Assembly: GCF_000745265.1 (NCBI RefSeq)
Contig: NZ_JQNN01000001.1
Location: 3,100,001 to 3,164,000 of the forward strand
Length of the DNA: 64,000 bases
Origin: Massilia sp. 9096
GTDB taxonomy: Bacteria > Pseudomonadota > Gammaproteobacteria > Burkholderiales > Burkholderiaceae_D
Direction: 5' to 3'
Shown: positions 9,002 through 15,993 of the stretch, in pieces
Layout of the letters: every line of letters begins with the position of its first letter
Position numbering within the stretch: position 1 is the first letter of the stretch
Program-made: the position numbers and the translations under genes
The notes under the pieces: generated by a model
Told to the model about the DNA's origin: nothing
The model's input: the letters and a program-made list of their open reading frames with translations, nothing else
Databases searched by the model: none

Positions 9002-10336
9002 ATGCAAACCACCAACCTGAATCCCGCCCTGAGCCCCAACAATGTGCTCCAGCGTAATGGCACCGCGAATGGCGCCAACATCGCCAGCGCCACCGACGGC
9101 GGCCAGTTCAGCGCGCTGCTGAACAGCCAGCTGGCCCAGGCGCCGGCCGCGCCGCAGGCGCCTGTCGCCCAGGCGCCCGCGCCCGCGCCCAAGCCGGACA
9201 GCGCCAAGCCGGTCCAGGCCGAGCAGCCCGCCCAGCCGGACCCCGCGCCCGCGCCGCAAGCCGGCCAGGACAAGACCGCCTCCGCCGACGGCGCCAAGGA
9301 TGCCGACGCCAAGGACGGCGATGACGACGCCGGCAAGGCCGATGCCCAGGCGCCGGCCGACCCGGCCAGCGCCATGCTGGCCCTGCTCGCCAGCCTGCAG
9401 CCGGGCGCGAAACAGGCTCCCGCCACGCCCACCGGTGCGGCCCAGGCATTCGACAACCTGAGCGGCAACGCGGGCAAGGGCAAGCGCTTCGACGCCGGCC
9501 AGCTCAGCGCCCTGCAAGCGGCGATCAAGGCGAGCAGCAAGGACGGCGCCGGCGCGGCTGCGGCCGACGGCAAGACCTTCAGCGCCGCCACGATCAAGAA
9601 CCCGGCCCTGGCCGCCGCCGGCGCCGCGCTCGGGACCGACGACAAGGCGACTGCGCTCGCGGCCGACAAGACGGCGGGCGGCGATGTGCCCGGCAAGGTC
9701 TCGACCACCCTGCTCAAGGCCGATCCGAACGTCTCGCTGGACGCCGCCGCGCTCAGCCTGCAGCAGGCGCGCGCCGCCGCCGAGCAGGCCGCCCCGGCCG
9801 CAACCCCGCTCGCGGGCGCGTTGCAGGCGGCCCAGCCGGCCGCCTTCGACGCCGCCCAGTCCGTGGCAGCGGCCGACCAGCTCAGCGCCCAGGTCGGCAC
9901 CGAGGCCTGGGAAAACCAGGTCGGCCAGAAGGTCGTCTACATGGTCGGCAGCGAGGAGCAGACCGCCTCGCTGACGCTGAACCCGCCGGACCTGGGTCCG
10001 ATGCAGGTCGTGCTGTCGGTCTCGAACGACCAGGCCAGCGTGACCTTCTCGTCGAACCAGCAGGAAGTGCGTCAGGCGCTCGAGAACGCCCTGCCGCGCC
10101 TGCGCGAGATGATGAGCGAGAGCGGCATCGCGCTGGGCAATGCGACCGTCAACGCCGGCACCCAGGATGGGGGCCAGGCGCGCCAGCAGGACGGCTCGCC
10201 GCGCGGCGGGCGCAATAGCGGACGCGCGCGCGGGATCGCGGGCGTGGACAGCGCGGACGGCACGGACGCGGCGCCGCGCGTGGTCACGCGCAGCATACCG
10301 CTGGGCGAGAGCGGCATGGTCGACATCTTCGCCTGA
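9002..10336 (+). CDS. fliK: Flagellar hook-length control protein FliK
   Basis: A 444-residue molecular ruler for the hook. The N-terminal two thirds is low-complexity, rich in Ala, Pro, Gln and Lys, as is normal for the ruler part. The C-terminal domain (about 295-395) carries the substrate-switch fold, with LTLNPPDLGPMQVVLSV, then QEVRQALENALPRLREMMSESGI. It switches export from hook to filament substrates by acting on FlhB. The start is set at 9002 (MQTTNLNPALSPNN), which lies just after the fliJ stop; the frame remains open upstream but that part is not FliK-like. Confidence 0.93.
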   Translation: MQTTNLNPALSPNNVLQRNGTANGANIASATDGGQFSALLNSQLAQAPAAPQAPVAQAPAPAPKPDSAKPVQAEQPAQPDPAPAPQAGQDKTASADGAKDADAKDGDDDAGKADAQAPADPASAMLALLASLQPGAKQAPATPTGAAQAFDNLSGNAGKGKRFDAGQLSALQAAIKASSKDGAGAAAADGKTFSAATIKNPALAAAGAALGTDDKATALAADKTAGGDVPGKVSTTLLKADPNVSLDAAALSLQQARAAAEQAAPAATPLAGALQAAQPAAFDAAQSVAAADQLSAQVGTEAWENQVGQKVVYMVGSEEQTASLTLNPPDLGPMQVVLSVSNDQASVTFSSNQQEVRQALENALPRLREMMSESGIALGNATVNAGTQDGGQARQQDGSPRGGRNSGRARGIAGVDSADGTDAAPRVVTRSIPLGESGMVDIFA

Positions 10337-10343
10337 TTCACCC

Positions 10344-10368
10344 GGCCGGCGCTGCAACGGCGCCGGCC
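10344..10368 (+). terminator. Hairpin after fliK, possible weak terminator
   Basis: A perfect 9-base stem GGCCGGCGC (10344-10352) and GCGCCGGCC (10360-10368) with a 7-base loop begins seven bases after the fliK stop. There is no T-run behind it, so it may stabilise the 3' end or attenuate readthrough into fliL. It separates the fliFGHIJK and fliLMNOPQR groups, which have a 200-base gap between them. Confidence 0.5.
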
Positions 10369-10563
10369 TGTCCTTGACGCGGGCGCCCGAGCCCCACTGT
10401 TGGTCGCCTGCTATCGTTTACTTCAAGAAACAACGAGATAGCCGTTGTTCCTCCCTCTTTTCAAACGTTGCCGCTGCTCACTTTTTCCCGATAATGACAT
10501 AATGATGGCTCGATCGACGAGCCTTGAGCGCAGAACCGAAGTATTTTGAAAGCGAATCCCAAG

Positions 10564-11088
10564 ATGAAAGCTGACCCGAAAGCGGACGCAGCAGCACCAG
10601 CCGCAGGCGGCAAAAGCAAGTTGATGATGATCGTCGGCGCGGCCGTGGTCGTGCTCGGCCTGGGCGGTGGCGCCGGCTGGTATTTCATGCACGGCAGCGA
10701 CGATGCCGGCGCCGAGCCGGCCAAGAAGAGCCACGAATCGAGCAGCAAGAAAAAGAAGAAGGACAAGGAAGCGCCGCCCGAGTACCTGGCGATCGAGCCC
10801 TTCACCGTGAACCTGCAGCCGGAAAACGGCGACCAGTACCTGCAGGTGGCGTTCACGCTGCAGGTCGACGGCGCCGAGCAGGCCGAACTCATCAAGAACA
10901 ACATGGCCAAGGTGCGCAGCCGCGTGCTGCTGCTCCTGTCGGGCAAGAAGGCGTCCGAGATCAACACCGTCGAAGGCAAGCAGCAGCTGGCCGGCGAGAT
11001 CCTGGCCGTGGTCAAGGAACCGTTCAACAAGCACGACGACGAGCAGGAAGTCTCGGACGTGCTGTTCACTTCGTTTATCATCCAGTAA
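10564..11088 (+). CDS. fliL: Flagellar basal body-associated protein FliL
   Basis: A 174-residue single-pass membrane protein that surrounds the stator units and supports torque. A short charged N-terminus is followed by a membrane helix (about 20-43, LMMIVGAAVVVLGLGGGAGW), a Lys-rich linker and the periplasmic FliL domain (YLAIEPFTVNLQPENGDQYLQV, then VRSRVLLLLSGKKASEI), ending VLFTSFIIQ. The ATG at 10564 is used; an in-frame TTG at 10546 would add six residues, and neither has a clear ribosome site. It starts the second fli group, fliLMNOPQR. Confidence 0.93.
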   Translation: MKADPKADAAAPAAGGKSKLMMIVGAAVVVLGLGGGAGWYFMHGSDDAGAEPAKKSHESSSKKKKKDKEAPPEYLAIEPFTVNLQPENGDQYLQVAFTLQVDGAEQAELIKNNMAKVRSRVLLLLSGKKASEINTVEGKQQLAGEILAVVKEPFNKHDDEQEVSDVLFTSFIIQ

Positions 11089-11131
11089 GCATCCGTCACA
11101 CGGAAACAGCCTCATCAACCGGTAAAGCAGC

Positions 11132-12130
11132 ATGGCCGATAATTTTCTCTCACAGGAAGAAGTCGATGCCCTTCTCAAAGGGGTCAACGGCGATCAGGAC
11201 GACGTCGCGGCGCCTGAAGACACCTCGGGAGTCCGCACCTATAACCTGGCGACGCAGGAGCGGATCGTCCGCGGCCGCATGCCGACGCTCGAGATCATCA
11301 ACGAGCGCTTCGCCAGGTATCTGCGGGTCGGGCTGTTCAACTTCCTGCGCCGCAGCGCCGAGGTCTCGGTCGGCTCGGTGCGGGTCTCGAAGTACAGCGA
11401 ATTCATCCGTAACCTGGTGGTCCCGACCAACCTGAACCTGATCCACATGAAGCCCCTGCGCGGCACCGCACTGATGGTGCTGGATCCGAACCTGGTGTTC
11501 CTGCTGGTCGACAACCTGTTCGGCGGCGACGGGCGCTTCCACACGCGCGTCGAGGGCCGCGACTTTACCCAGACCGAGCAGCGCATCATCCTGCGCATCC
11601 TCGACATCATCTTCGAAGCCTACGGCAAGTCGTGGGAGCCGGTGTATCCGATCGAGTTCGAGTACATCCGTTCGGAGATGAACACCCAGTTCGCCAACAT
11701 CGCCACCCCGAACGAAGTCGTGGTATCGTGCACTTTCACCGTCGAGCTGGGCTCGGTGTCGGGCCAGATCCACTTCTGCATGCCCTACTCGACGATCGAG
11801 CCGATCCGCGATACCCTGACCTCCAGCCTGCAGGGCGAGGCGCTGGAAGTGGACAAGCGCTGGATCCGCCTGCTGACCCAGCAGATCCAGGTGGCGGAGG
11901 TGGAGCTGGTGGCCGTGCTCGGCCACGGCAAGGCGAACTTCGACGAGATCCTCAACATGAAGATCGGCGACGTGATCCCGATCTCGGTGCCGGAACACAT
12001 CCAGGCCACCGTCGACAGCGTGCCGGTGATGGACTGCAGCTACGGCGTGCACAACGGCCAGTACGCGCTGAAAGTCGAAAAGCTGCTCGCCAACAGCGAC
12101 ACCTTCAACAAAGACGGCGCCGGCGCATGA
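11132..12130 (+). CDS. fliM: Flagellar motor switch protein FliM
   Basis: A 332-residue C-ring protein that binds phosphorylated CheY and sets rotation direction. The N-terminal CheY-binding peptide FLSQEEVDALLKGV (residues 5-18) is intact. The middle domain includes RMPTLEIINERFARYLR and NLFGGDGRF, and the C-terminal SpoA domain (about 245-325) has ILNMKIGDVIPI. An intact CheY-binding peptide implies chemotactic control, although no che genes are in this window. Confidence 0.98.
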   Translation: MADNFLSQEEVDALLKGVNGDQDDVAAPEDTSGVRTYNLATQERIVRGRMPTLEIINERFARYLRVGLFNFLRRSAEVSVGSVRVSKYSEFIRNLVVPTNLNLIHMKPLRGTALMVLDPNLVFLLVDNLFGGDGRFHTRVEGRDFTQTEQRIILRILDIIFEAYGKSWEPVYPIEFEYIRSEMNTQFANIATPNEVVVSCTFTVELGSVSGQIHFCMPYSTIEPIRDTLTSSLQGEALEVDKRWIRLLTQQIQVAEVELVAVLGHGKANFDEILNMKIGDVIPISVPEHIQATVDSVPVMDCSYGVHNGQYALKVEKLLANSDTFNKDGAGA

Positions 12131-12168
12131 AGCGCCCGGGCTGACGAGCAATACAGGAGAGAGAAACC

Positions 12169-12594
12169 ATGTCCGATACCCAAGACGATCAGGCCGGCCT
12201 CGACGACGATTGGGGCGCGGCGATCGCCGAGCAGGCGGCCGCCGAAGCCGCCGCGCTGGCGACCCAGCAGCAGACGGCCACCGCCGCCGTCTTCAAGGAT
12301 TTTTCGAACAAGGGCACCCGCCCCGACACGCCCAACGATATCGACTTCATCCTCGATATCCCGGTGCAGCTGACGGTGGAACTGGGCCGCACCAAGATCG
12401 CCATCAAGAACCTGCTGCAGCTGGCGCAGGGCTCGGTGGTCGAGCTGGACGGCCTGGCCGGCGAGCCGATGGACGTGCTGGTCAACGGCTGCCTGATCGC
12501 CCAGGGCGAGGTGGTGGTCGTGAACGACAAGTTCGGCATCCGCCTCACCGACATCATCACGCCGTCGGAGCGCATCCGCAAGCTCAACAAATGA
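12169..12594 (+). CDS. fliN: Flagellar motor switch protein FliN
   Basis: A 141-residue C-ring protein. It has an acidic, Ala-rich N-terminal extension (about 1-50) and a complete SpoA domain: DIDFILDIPVQLTVELGRTK, then LLQLAQGSVVELDGLAGEP and VVVNDKFGIRLTDIITPSERI. AGGAGAG lies nine bases before the ATG. FliN with FliM forms the C-ring base that docks the FliH-FliI complex. Its stop overlaps the next ATG (ATGA at 12591-12594), which marks the original start of the fliO reading frame. Confidence 0.97.
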   Translation: MSDTQDDQAGLDDDWGAAIAEQAAAEAAALATQQQTATAAVFKDFSNKGTRPDTPNDIDFILDIPVQLTVELGRTKIAIKNLLQLAQGSVVELDGLAGEPMDVLVNGCLIAQGEVVVVNDKFGIRLTDIITPSERIRKLNK

Positions 12595-13076
12595 TGCGGC
12601 GCCCGTCGTTCCTGCAGGCGCCGCTGGCGCTGTTGGTATTGGCCTTGCACCTGAGCGCCTGCGCGCAGACGCCGTCATCCGCGGGCGCGCAAGGCGGACA
12701 AGGCGATACGGCCGCGCAGCATGCGCAGGCCTCGGTTGCTGCTCCGGTTGCTGCTCCGGCCGCCGCCCCGTCGGCTGCGCCGTCCAGCGCCTCCGCCCCG
12801 GCCGCGAATCCGGTGCGCGCCCCGAACGCGCGCGTCGGCGTGAGCAGCGCAGCCGGTGCGCCCGACGTGGCCGCGCCGAATCCGGCCGCGTCCAGCGCCG
12901 TCCCTGACGCAGCCGCTGCCCCTGACGCAGCCGCCGCACCGGCAGTGGCGCCCGGCAGCCCGGCGGCCCCGCCGCGCCGGCTGTCGCCGCCCCGGCCGCA
13001 CCCGCCGCCACCGCGCCGGTCGTCATGCCGTCCGGCTCGCCCACCGGCAGCCTGCTGCAGACCCTGTTCGCGATGA
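12591..13076 (+). pseudogene. N-terminal part of fliO, out of frame with the rest
   Basis: The frame opened by the ATGA overlap with fliN encodes a lipoprotein-like signal (LALLVLALHLSAC, cleavage before Cys26) and then an Ala/Pro-rich linker of about 100 residues. Near 12960 it degenerates into Arg/Pro-rich nonsense and ends at 13076. The neighbouring frame (one base back) takes over the Ala/Pro linker from about 12962 and runs into the FliO domain. A single missing base in the GC-rich stretch 12950-12980 would explain it. It may be a sequencing error, a real mutation or a programmed shift. Confidence 0.7.
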
Positions 13077-13381
13077 TCGTCGTGCTGGCCGCACTGGGCG
13101 CGCTGGCCTGGTTCCTCAAGCGCTACGGTCCCAAGGCGAGCGGCGCCAACGCCAACGTCAAGATCGTCGGTTCGCTCAACCTGGGCGGGCGCGAGCGCCT
13201 GCTGGTGGTCGAAGTCGGCAACCAGTGGATCGTGGTCGGCGCCTCGCCCGGCCGCGTCAACGGCCTGGCCACGATGCCCAGGCAGGAAGGCGTCGAACCG
13301 ACGGCGGCCCTGTCGACGCCGGCCCCGGCCGCCGCCAACTTCGGCGACTGGCTCAAGCAGACCCTCGATAAACGGAAATGA
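13025..13381 (+). CDS. fliO: Flagellar export assembly protein FliO, core domain
   Basis: This 118-residue frame contains the whole conserved FliO core: a membrane helix ([22 protein letters not shown], about 10-31), then [28 protein letters not shown]. FliO assists FliP assembly in the export gate. It opens at an ATG without a ribosome site. The same frame is open back to a stop at 12923-12925, and its upstream codons continue an Ala/Pro linker. The intended protein is therefore probably about 260 residues, begun at 12591 in another frame. The 118-residue form matches the length of short enterobacterial FliO, so reinitiation could still give a working protein. Confidence 0.8.
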   Translation: MPSGSPTGSLLQTLFAMIVVLAALGALAWFLKRYGPKASGANANVKIVGSLNLGGRERLLVVEVGNQWIVVGASPGRVNGLATMPRQEGVEPTAALSTPAPAAANFGDWLKQTLDKRK

Positions 13382-14133
13382 TGCGGTCAACGATGCGCAA
13401 AAAGACTCTCCTGCTGGCGGCGGGCGCCCTGGCCCTGCCGCTGGCGGCATGGGCCGCCCCGGCCATCCCCGCCTTCACCACCAGCCCGGCCCCGGGGGGC
13501 GGCACCGCCTATTCGCTGCCGGTGCAGACCTTCCTGTTGATGACGGCGCTGACCTTCATCCCGGCCGCGCTCCTGATGATGACGAGTTTTACCCGCATCA
13601 TCATCGTGCTGTCGCTGCTGCGCCAGGCGCTCGGCACCCAGACCGCGCCGCCCAACCAGGTGATGGTCGGCCTGGCGCTGTTCCTGACGCTGTTCGTGAT
13701 GGGTCCGACTTTCGATCGCATCTACAACGAAGCCTACGCGCCGCTGCAGAACAACACGATCCAGATGGGCGAGGCGATGGACAAGGCGGCCGCGCCGCTC
13801 AAGGGCTTCATGCTCAAGCAGACGCGCCAGTCCGACCTGGCGCTGTTCGTGAAGATCTCGCGCACGCCCGCGCTGCAGGGTCCGGAAGACGTGCCGCTGC
13901 GCGTCCTGATACCGGCCTTCATCACCAGCGAACTCAAGACCGCGTTCCAGATCGGCTTCGCGATCTTCATTCCGTTCCTGATCATCGACATGGTGGTGGC
14001 GTCGGTGCTGATGTCGATGGGCATGATGATGATGTCGCCGGCCGTGATCTCGCTGCCGTTCAAGCTGATGCTGTTCGTGCTGGTCGACGGCTGGCAGCTG
14101 CTGCTGGGATCCCTGTCCCAGAGTTTTTATTGA
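13378..14133 (+). CDS. fliP: Flagellar export gate protein FliP
   Basis: A 251-residue gate subunit. A cleavable signal peptide (about 1-26, ending AAWA) precedes four membrane segments. Conserved blocks are [55 protein letters not shown] and [17 protein letters not shown]. FliP5-FliQ4-FliR1 forms the secretion channel core. It overlaps the fliO stop and is followed nine bases later by fliQ. Confidence 0.97.
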   Translation: MMRSTMRKKTLLLAAGALALPLAAWAAPAIPAFTTSPAPGGGTAYSLPVQTFLLMTALTFIPAALLMMTSFTRIIIVLSLLRQALGTQTAPPNQVMVGLALFLTLFVMGPTFDRIYNEAYAPLQNNTIQMGEAMDKAAAPLKGFMLKQTRQSDLALFVKISRTPALQGPEDVPLRVLIPAFITSELKTAFQIGFAIFIPFLIIDMVVASVLMSMGMMMMSPAVISLPFKLMLFVLVDGWQLLLGSLSQSFY

Positions 14134-14142
14134 GGTGATGCC

Positions 14143-14412
14143 ATGACCCCGGAAAGCGTCATCGCAATGGGCCGCACGGCCATGGAAGTCACGCTGATGG
14201 TCTCGGCGCCGCTGCTGCTGGTGGCGCTGATCATCGGCTTGGTCGTCAGCATCTTCCAGGCCGCCACCCAGATCAACGAACAGACCCTGTCCTTCATCCC
14301 CAAGCTGGTCGGCATTTTCGTCGCGCTGGTCGTGGCCGGCCCCTGGATGATCACCGTGATGACCGACTACATGCGCAGCGTCTTCAGCGGTATCCCGGGC
14401 CTGATCGGCTGA
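14143..14412 (+). CDS. fliQ: Flagellar export gate protein FliQ
   Basis: An 89-residue protein with two membrane hairpin helices (about 15-37 and 50-75). The family motifs are LMVSAPLLLVALIIGLVVSI, FQAATQINEQTLSFIPK and AGPWM. FliQ wraps around the FliP-FliR core and seals the channel. GAGGTGATG lies just before the ATG as a ribosome site. Gene order P-Q-R is canonical. Confidence 0.97.
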   Translation: MTPESVIAMGRTAMEVTLMVSAPLLLVALIIGLVVSIFQAATQINEQTLSFIPKLVGIFVALVVAGPWMITVMTDYMRSVFSGIPGLIG

Positions 14413-14448
14413 CCCCGCGGCCGGCCGCGCATCGATGTTCAAGACAGC

Positions 14449-15303
14449 GTGATCTCGTTCACCACCGTCCAGCTCAACGCCTGGATCTTCGGCCTGCTGT
14501 GGCCTCTCACGCGCATCCTCGGGCTGATCACCGCGGCGCCGGTGTTCGGCAACACCGGTGTGCCGACGCTGATCAAGCTGACCCTGGGCGTGACGCTGGC
14601 CGCCATCGTCGCGCCCATCATCCCGCCGGTGCCGACCGTCGATCCGACCTCGTGGGCGGGGCTGCTGGTGTGCGGCCAGGAGATGCTGATCGGCGCGGCG
14701 ATGGGCTTTTCGATGCGCCTGGTGTTCGCCGCGATCGAGTTCGGCGGCGAGATCGCCAGCTCGACCATGGGCTTTTCCTTCGCCAGCTTTTTCGATCCAT
14801 CCTCGGCCGGGCGCACCTCGGCGATCAGCCAGTTCCTGGCGCTGGTGTCCACGCTCGCCTTCCTGGCGATGAACGCGCACCTGGTGCTGATCGAGGCGCT
14901 GGTCGAGAGCTTCTTCACGCTGCCGATCTCGGGCACCCCGATGGCGCTCACCGCGCCGCTGGAAATGGTGCGCTGGGGCGGCAAGATCTTTTCCAGCGGC
15001 CTGCAGCTCTCGCTGCCGATCGTGGCCGCGCTGCTGGTGACCAACATCGCGCTGGCGATCCTGACGCGCGCCGCGCCGCAATTGAATCTGTTCGGCATCG
15101 GCTTTCCGATCACGCTCGGCGCCGGCTTCCTGGTGATCAGCATCACGCTGCCCTACCTCGCCACGCCGCTGGAAAACCTGTTCAACCAGGGTATCGAAGC
15201 CGGCCGCAGGATTCCGCGCAGCGGCGCGCAGCGGACGGCGCCGGTGCCGGCACTGGCGGCAAGGCCAGGAGAGCGGCCCGCTGTAGGATCTCAGAACCCA
15301 TAG
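14449..15303 (+). CDS. fliR: Flagellar export gate protein FliR
   Basis: A 284-residue membrane protein with about six membrane segments. Conserved features include FGNTGVPTLIKLTLGV, EMLIGAAMGFSMRLVFAAIEFGGEI, FASFFDPSS and LNLFGIGFPITLGAGF. It is the single-copy top piece of the export channel. The start is a GTG at 14449; the only nearby ATG (14435) runs into that GTGA as a stop. The C-terminal 30 residues are Arg/Pro-rich and not conserved. It is the last gene of the fli cluster, followed by a terminator. Confidence 0.95.
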   Translation: MISFTTVQLNAWIFGLLWPLTRILGLITAAPVFGNTGVPTLIKLTLGVTLAAIVAPIIPPVPTVDPTSWAGLLVCGQEMLIGAAMGFSMRLVFAAIEFGGEIASSTMGFSFASFFDPSSAGRTSAISQFLALVSTLAFLAMNAHLVLIEALVESFFTLPISGTPMALTAPLEMVRWGGKIFSSGLQLSLPIVAALLVTNIALAILTRAAPQLNLFGIGFPITLGAGFLVISITLPYLATPLENLFNQGIEAGRRIPRSGAQRTAPVPALAARPGERPAVGSQNP

Positions 15304-15338
15304 ATCGGCCCAAGAAAAAACAACCGCTTGCACACGAA

Positions 15339-15366
15339 TTTGTGCGACTTTCGATCGCAAATTTTT
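15339..15366 (+). terminator. Intrinsic terminator of the fliLMNOPQR operon
   Basis: TTTGTGCGA (15339-15347) pairs with TCGCAAA (15355-15361) with one bulged base and a seven-base loop, followed directly by five T. It begins 36 bases after the fliR stop. A short GCACA/TGTGC hairpin overlaps it just upstream. Confidence 0.75.
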
Positions 15367-15400
15367 GGAATGATTGAAATTTTCTCGCCGAGTGTCACAA

Positions 15401-15427
15401 ACATCTGCTACCGACCCTAAGCGCACT
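15401..15427 (-). repeat. Dispersed repeat, left-half copy at a gene end
   Basis: On the minus strand this reads AGTGCGCTTAGGGTCGGTAG and then CAGATG, a diverged form of the left half of the 12-69 element. It contains the TAG stop codon of the orphan gene at 15417-15848, so the repeat itself ends that reading frame. Confidence 0.55.
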
Positions 15428-15848
15428 GTCGCAACTGCGCCGCCGCAGACAAGATTTCGTCACTCGTCCAGTTGCGCGACAACCAGATTGCAAGTGCCGC
15501 TCCGGACAAATGCCACCAGCCCATCCCTTGGTATTGCTTGTGGCTTACGAGGTACTCGCGAGCAACCCACCAGGTAACGAGTTGGCCGGGGGGCATGGGT
15601 CGTCCTCGTGAGGAAAACACGCTGGCCGCATAGGAATATGGATCATCTGGTTCCACGTTGGGCGTGCCCACGCCGCGTGCACGCTCCCAGACAGCCGCCT
15701 TCTGCTCGGCTGACGCGAGTTGTAGCGGCTTTTGAGGACGGCCGTCAACTCCACTCAAGCCCAGCGAATACAGAGCAAGTGGGAGTCCCAACAACAGTAC
15801 ACTTGTGGCGCATATCAGTACCGCTGTAAAGCGGCGAATACGGTACAT
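15417..15848 (-). CDS. Orphan exported or membrane-anchored protein
   Basis: A 143-residue protein that I do not recognise. Residues 8-28 (TAVLICATSVLLLGLPLALYS) form a signal peptide or membrane anchor. The rest looks globular and Trp-rich (LVTWWVAREYLV, MGWWHLSGAALAIWLSRNWT), with a helical end LSAAAQLRQCA. It has lower GC than fliR and lies alone between two same-orientation copies of the dispersed repeat; the downstream copy supplies its stop codon. Those features, and its placement right after the fliR terminator, suggest an acquired cassette. No function can be proposed. Confidence 0.65.
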   Translation of the reverse strand: MYRIRRFTAVLICATSVLLLGLPLALYSLGLSGVDGRPQKPLQLASAEQKAAVWERARGVGTPNVEPDDPYSYAASVFSSRGRPMPPGQLVTWWVAREYLVSHKQYQGMGWWHLSGAALAIWLSRNWTSDEILSAAAQLRQCA

Positions 15849-15886
15849 ACAGCCCTAACTCAATGTTGCTGAAGTTTCTGAGCCAC

Positions 15887-15940
15887 CGTTTCTGGCCGGT
15901 TGCGGACCCATGGTTACGTCTGCTTCCGACCCAAAGCGAA
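15887..15940 (-). repeat. Dispersed palindromic repeat, near-complete copy
   Basis: On the minus strand the left half is GTTCGCTTTGGGTCGGAAGC then AGACGTA, and the right half is CCGGCCAGAAACGG. These match the two halves of the copy at 12-69 in order and spacing, though the terminal palindrome is degraded. It separates the orphan gene at 15417-15848 from the hybrid kinase gene that starts upstream on the same strand. Confidence 0.65.
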
Positions 15941-15993
15941 CCTACCACATCCGCAGATCCACCATAGCACCATGATCATGGGCTCAACAGTAT

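Noticed and set aside
10480..10500. CCCGATAA upstream of fliL as a FliA -10 box
   Set aside because: No TAAAG-type box lies 11 bases upstream, so the match is probably chance.
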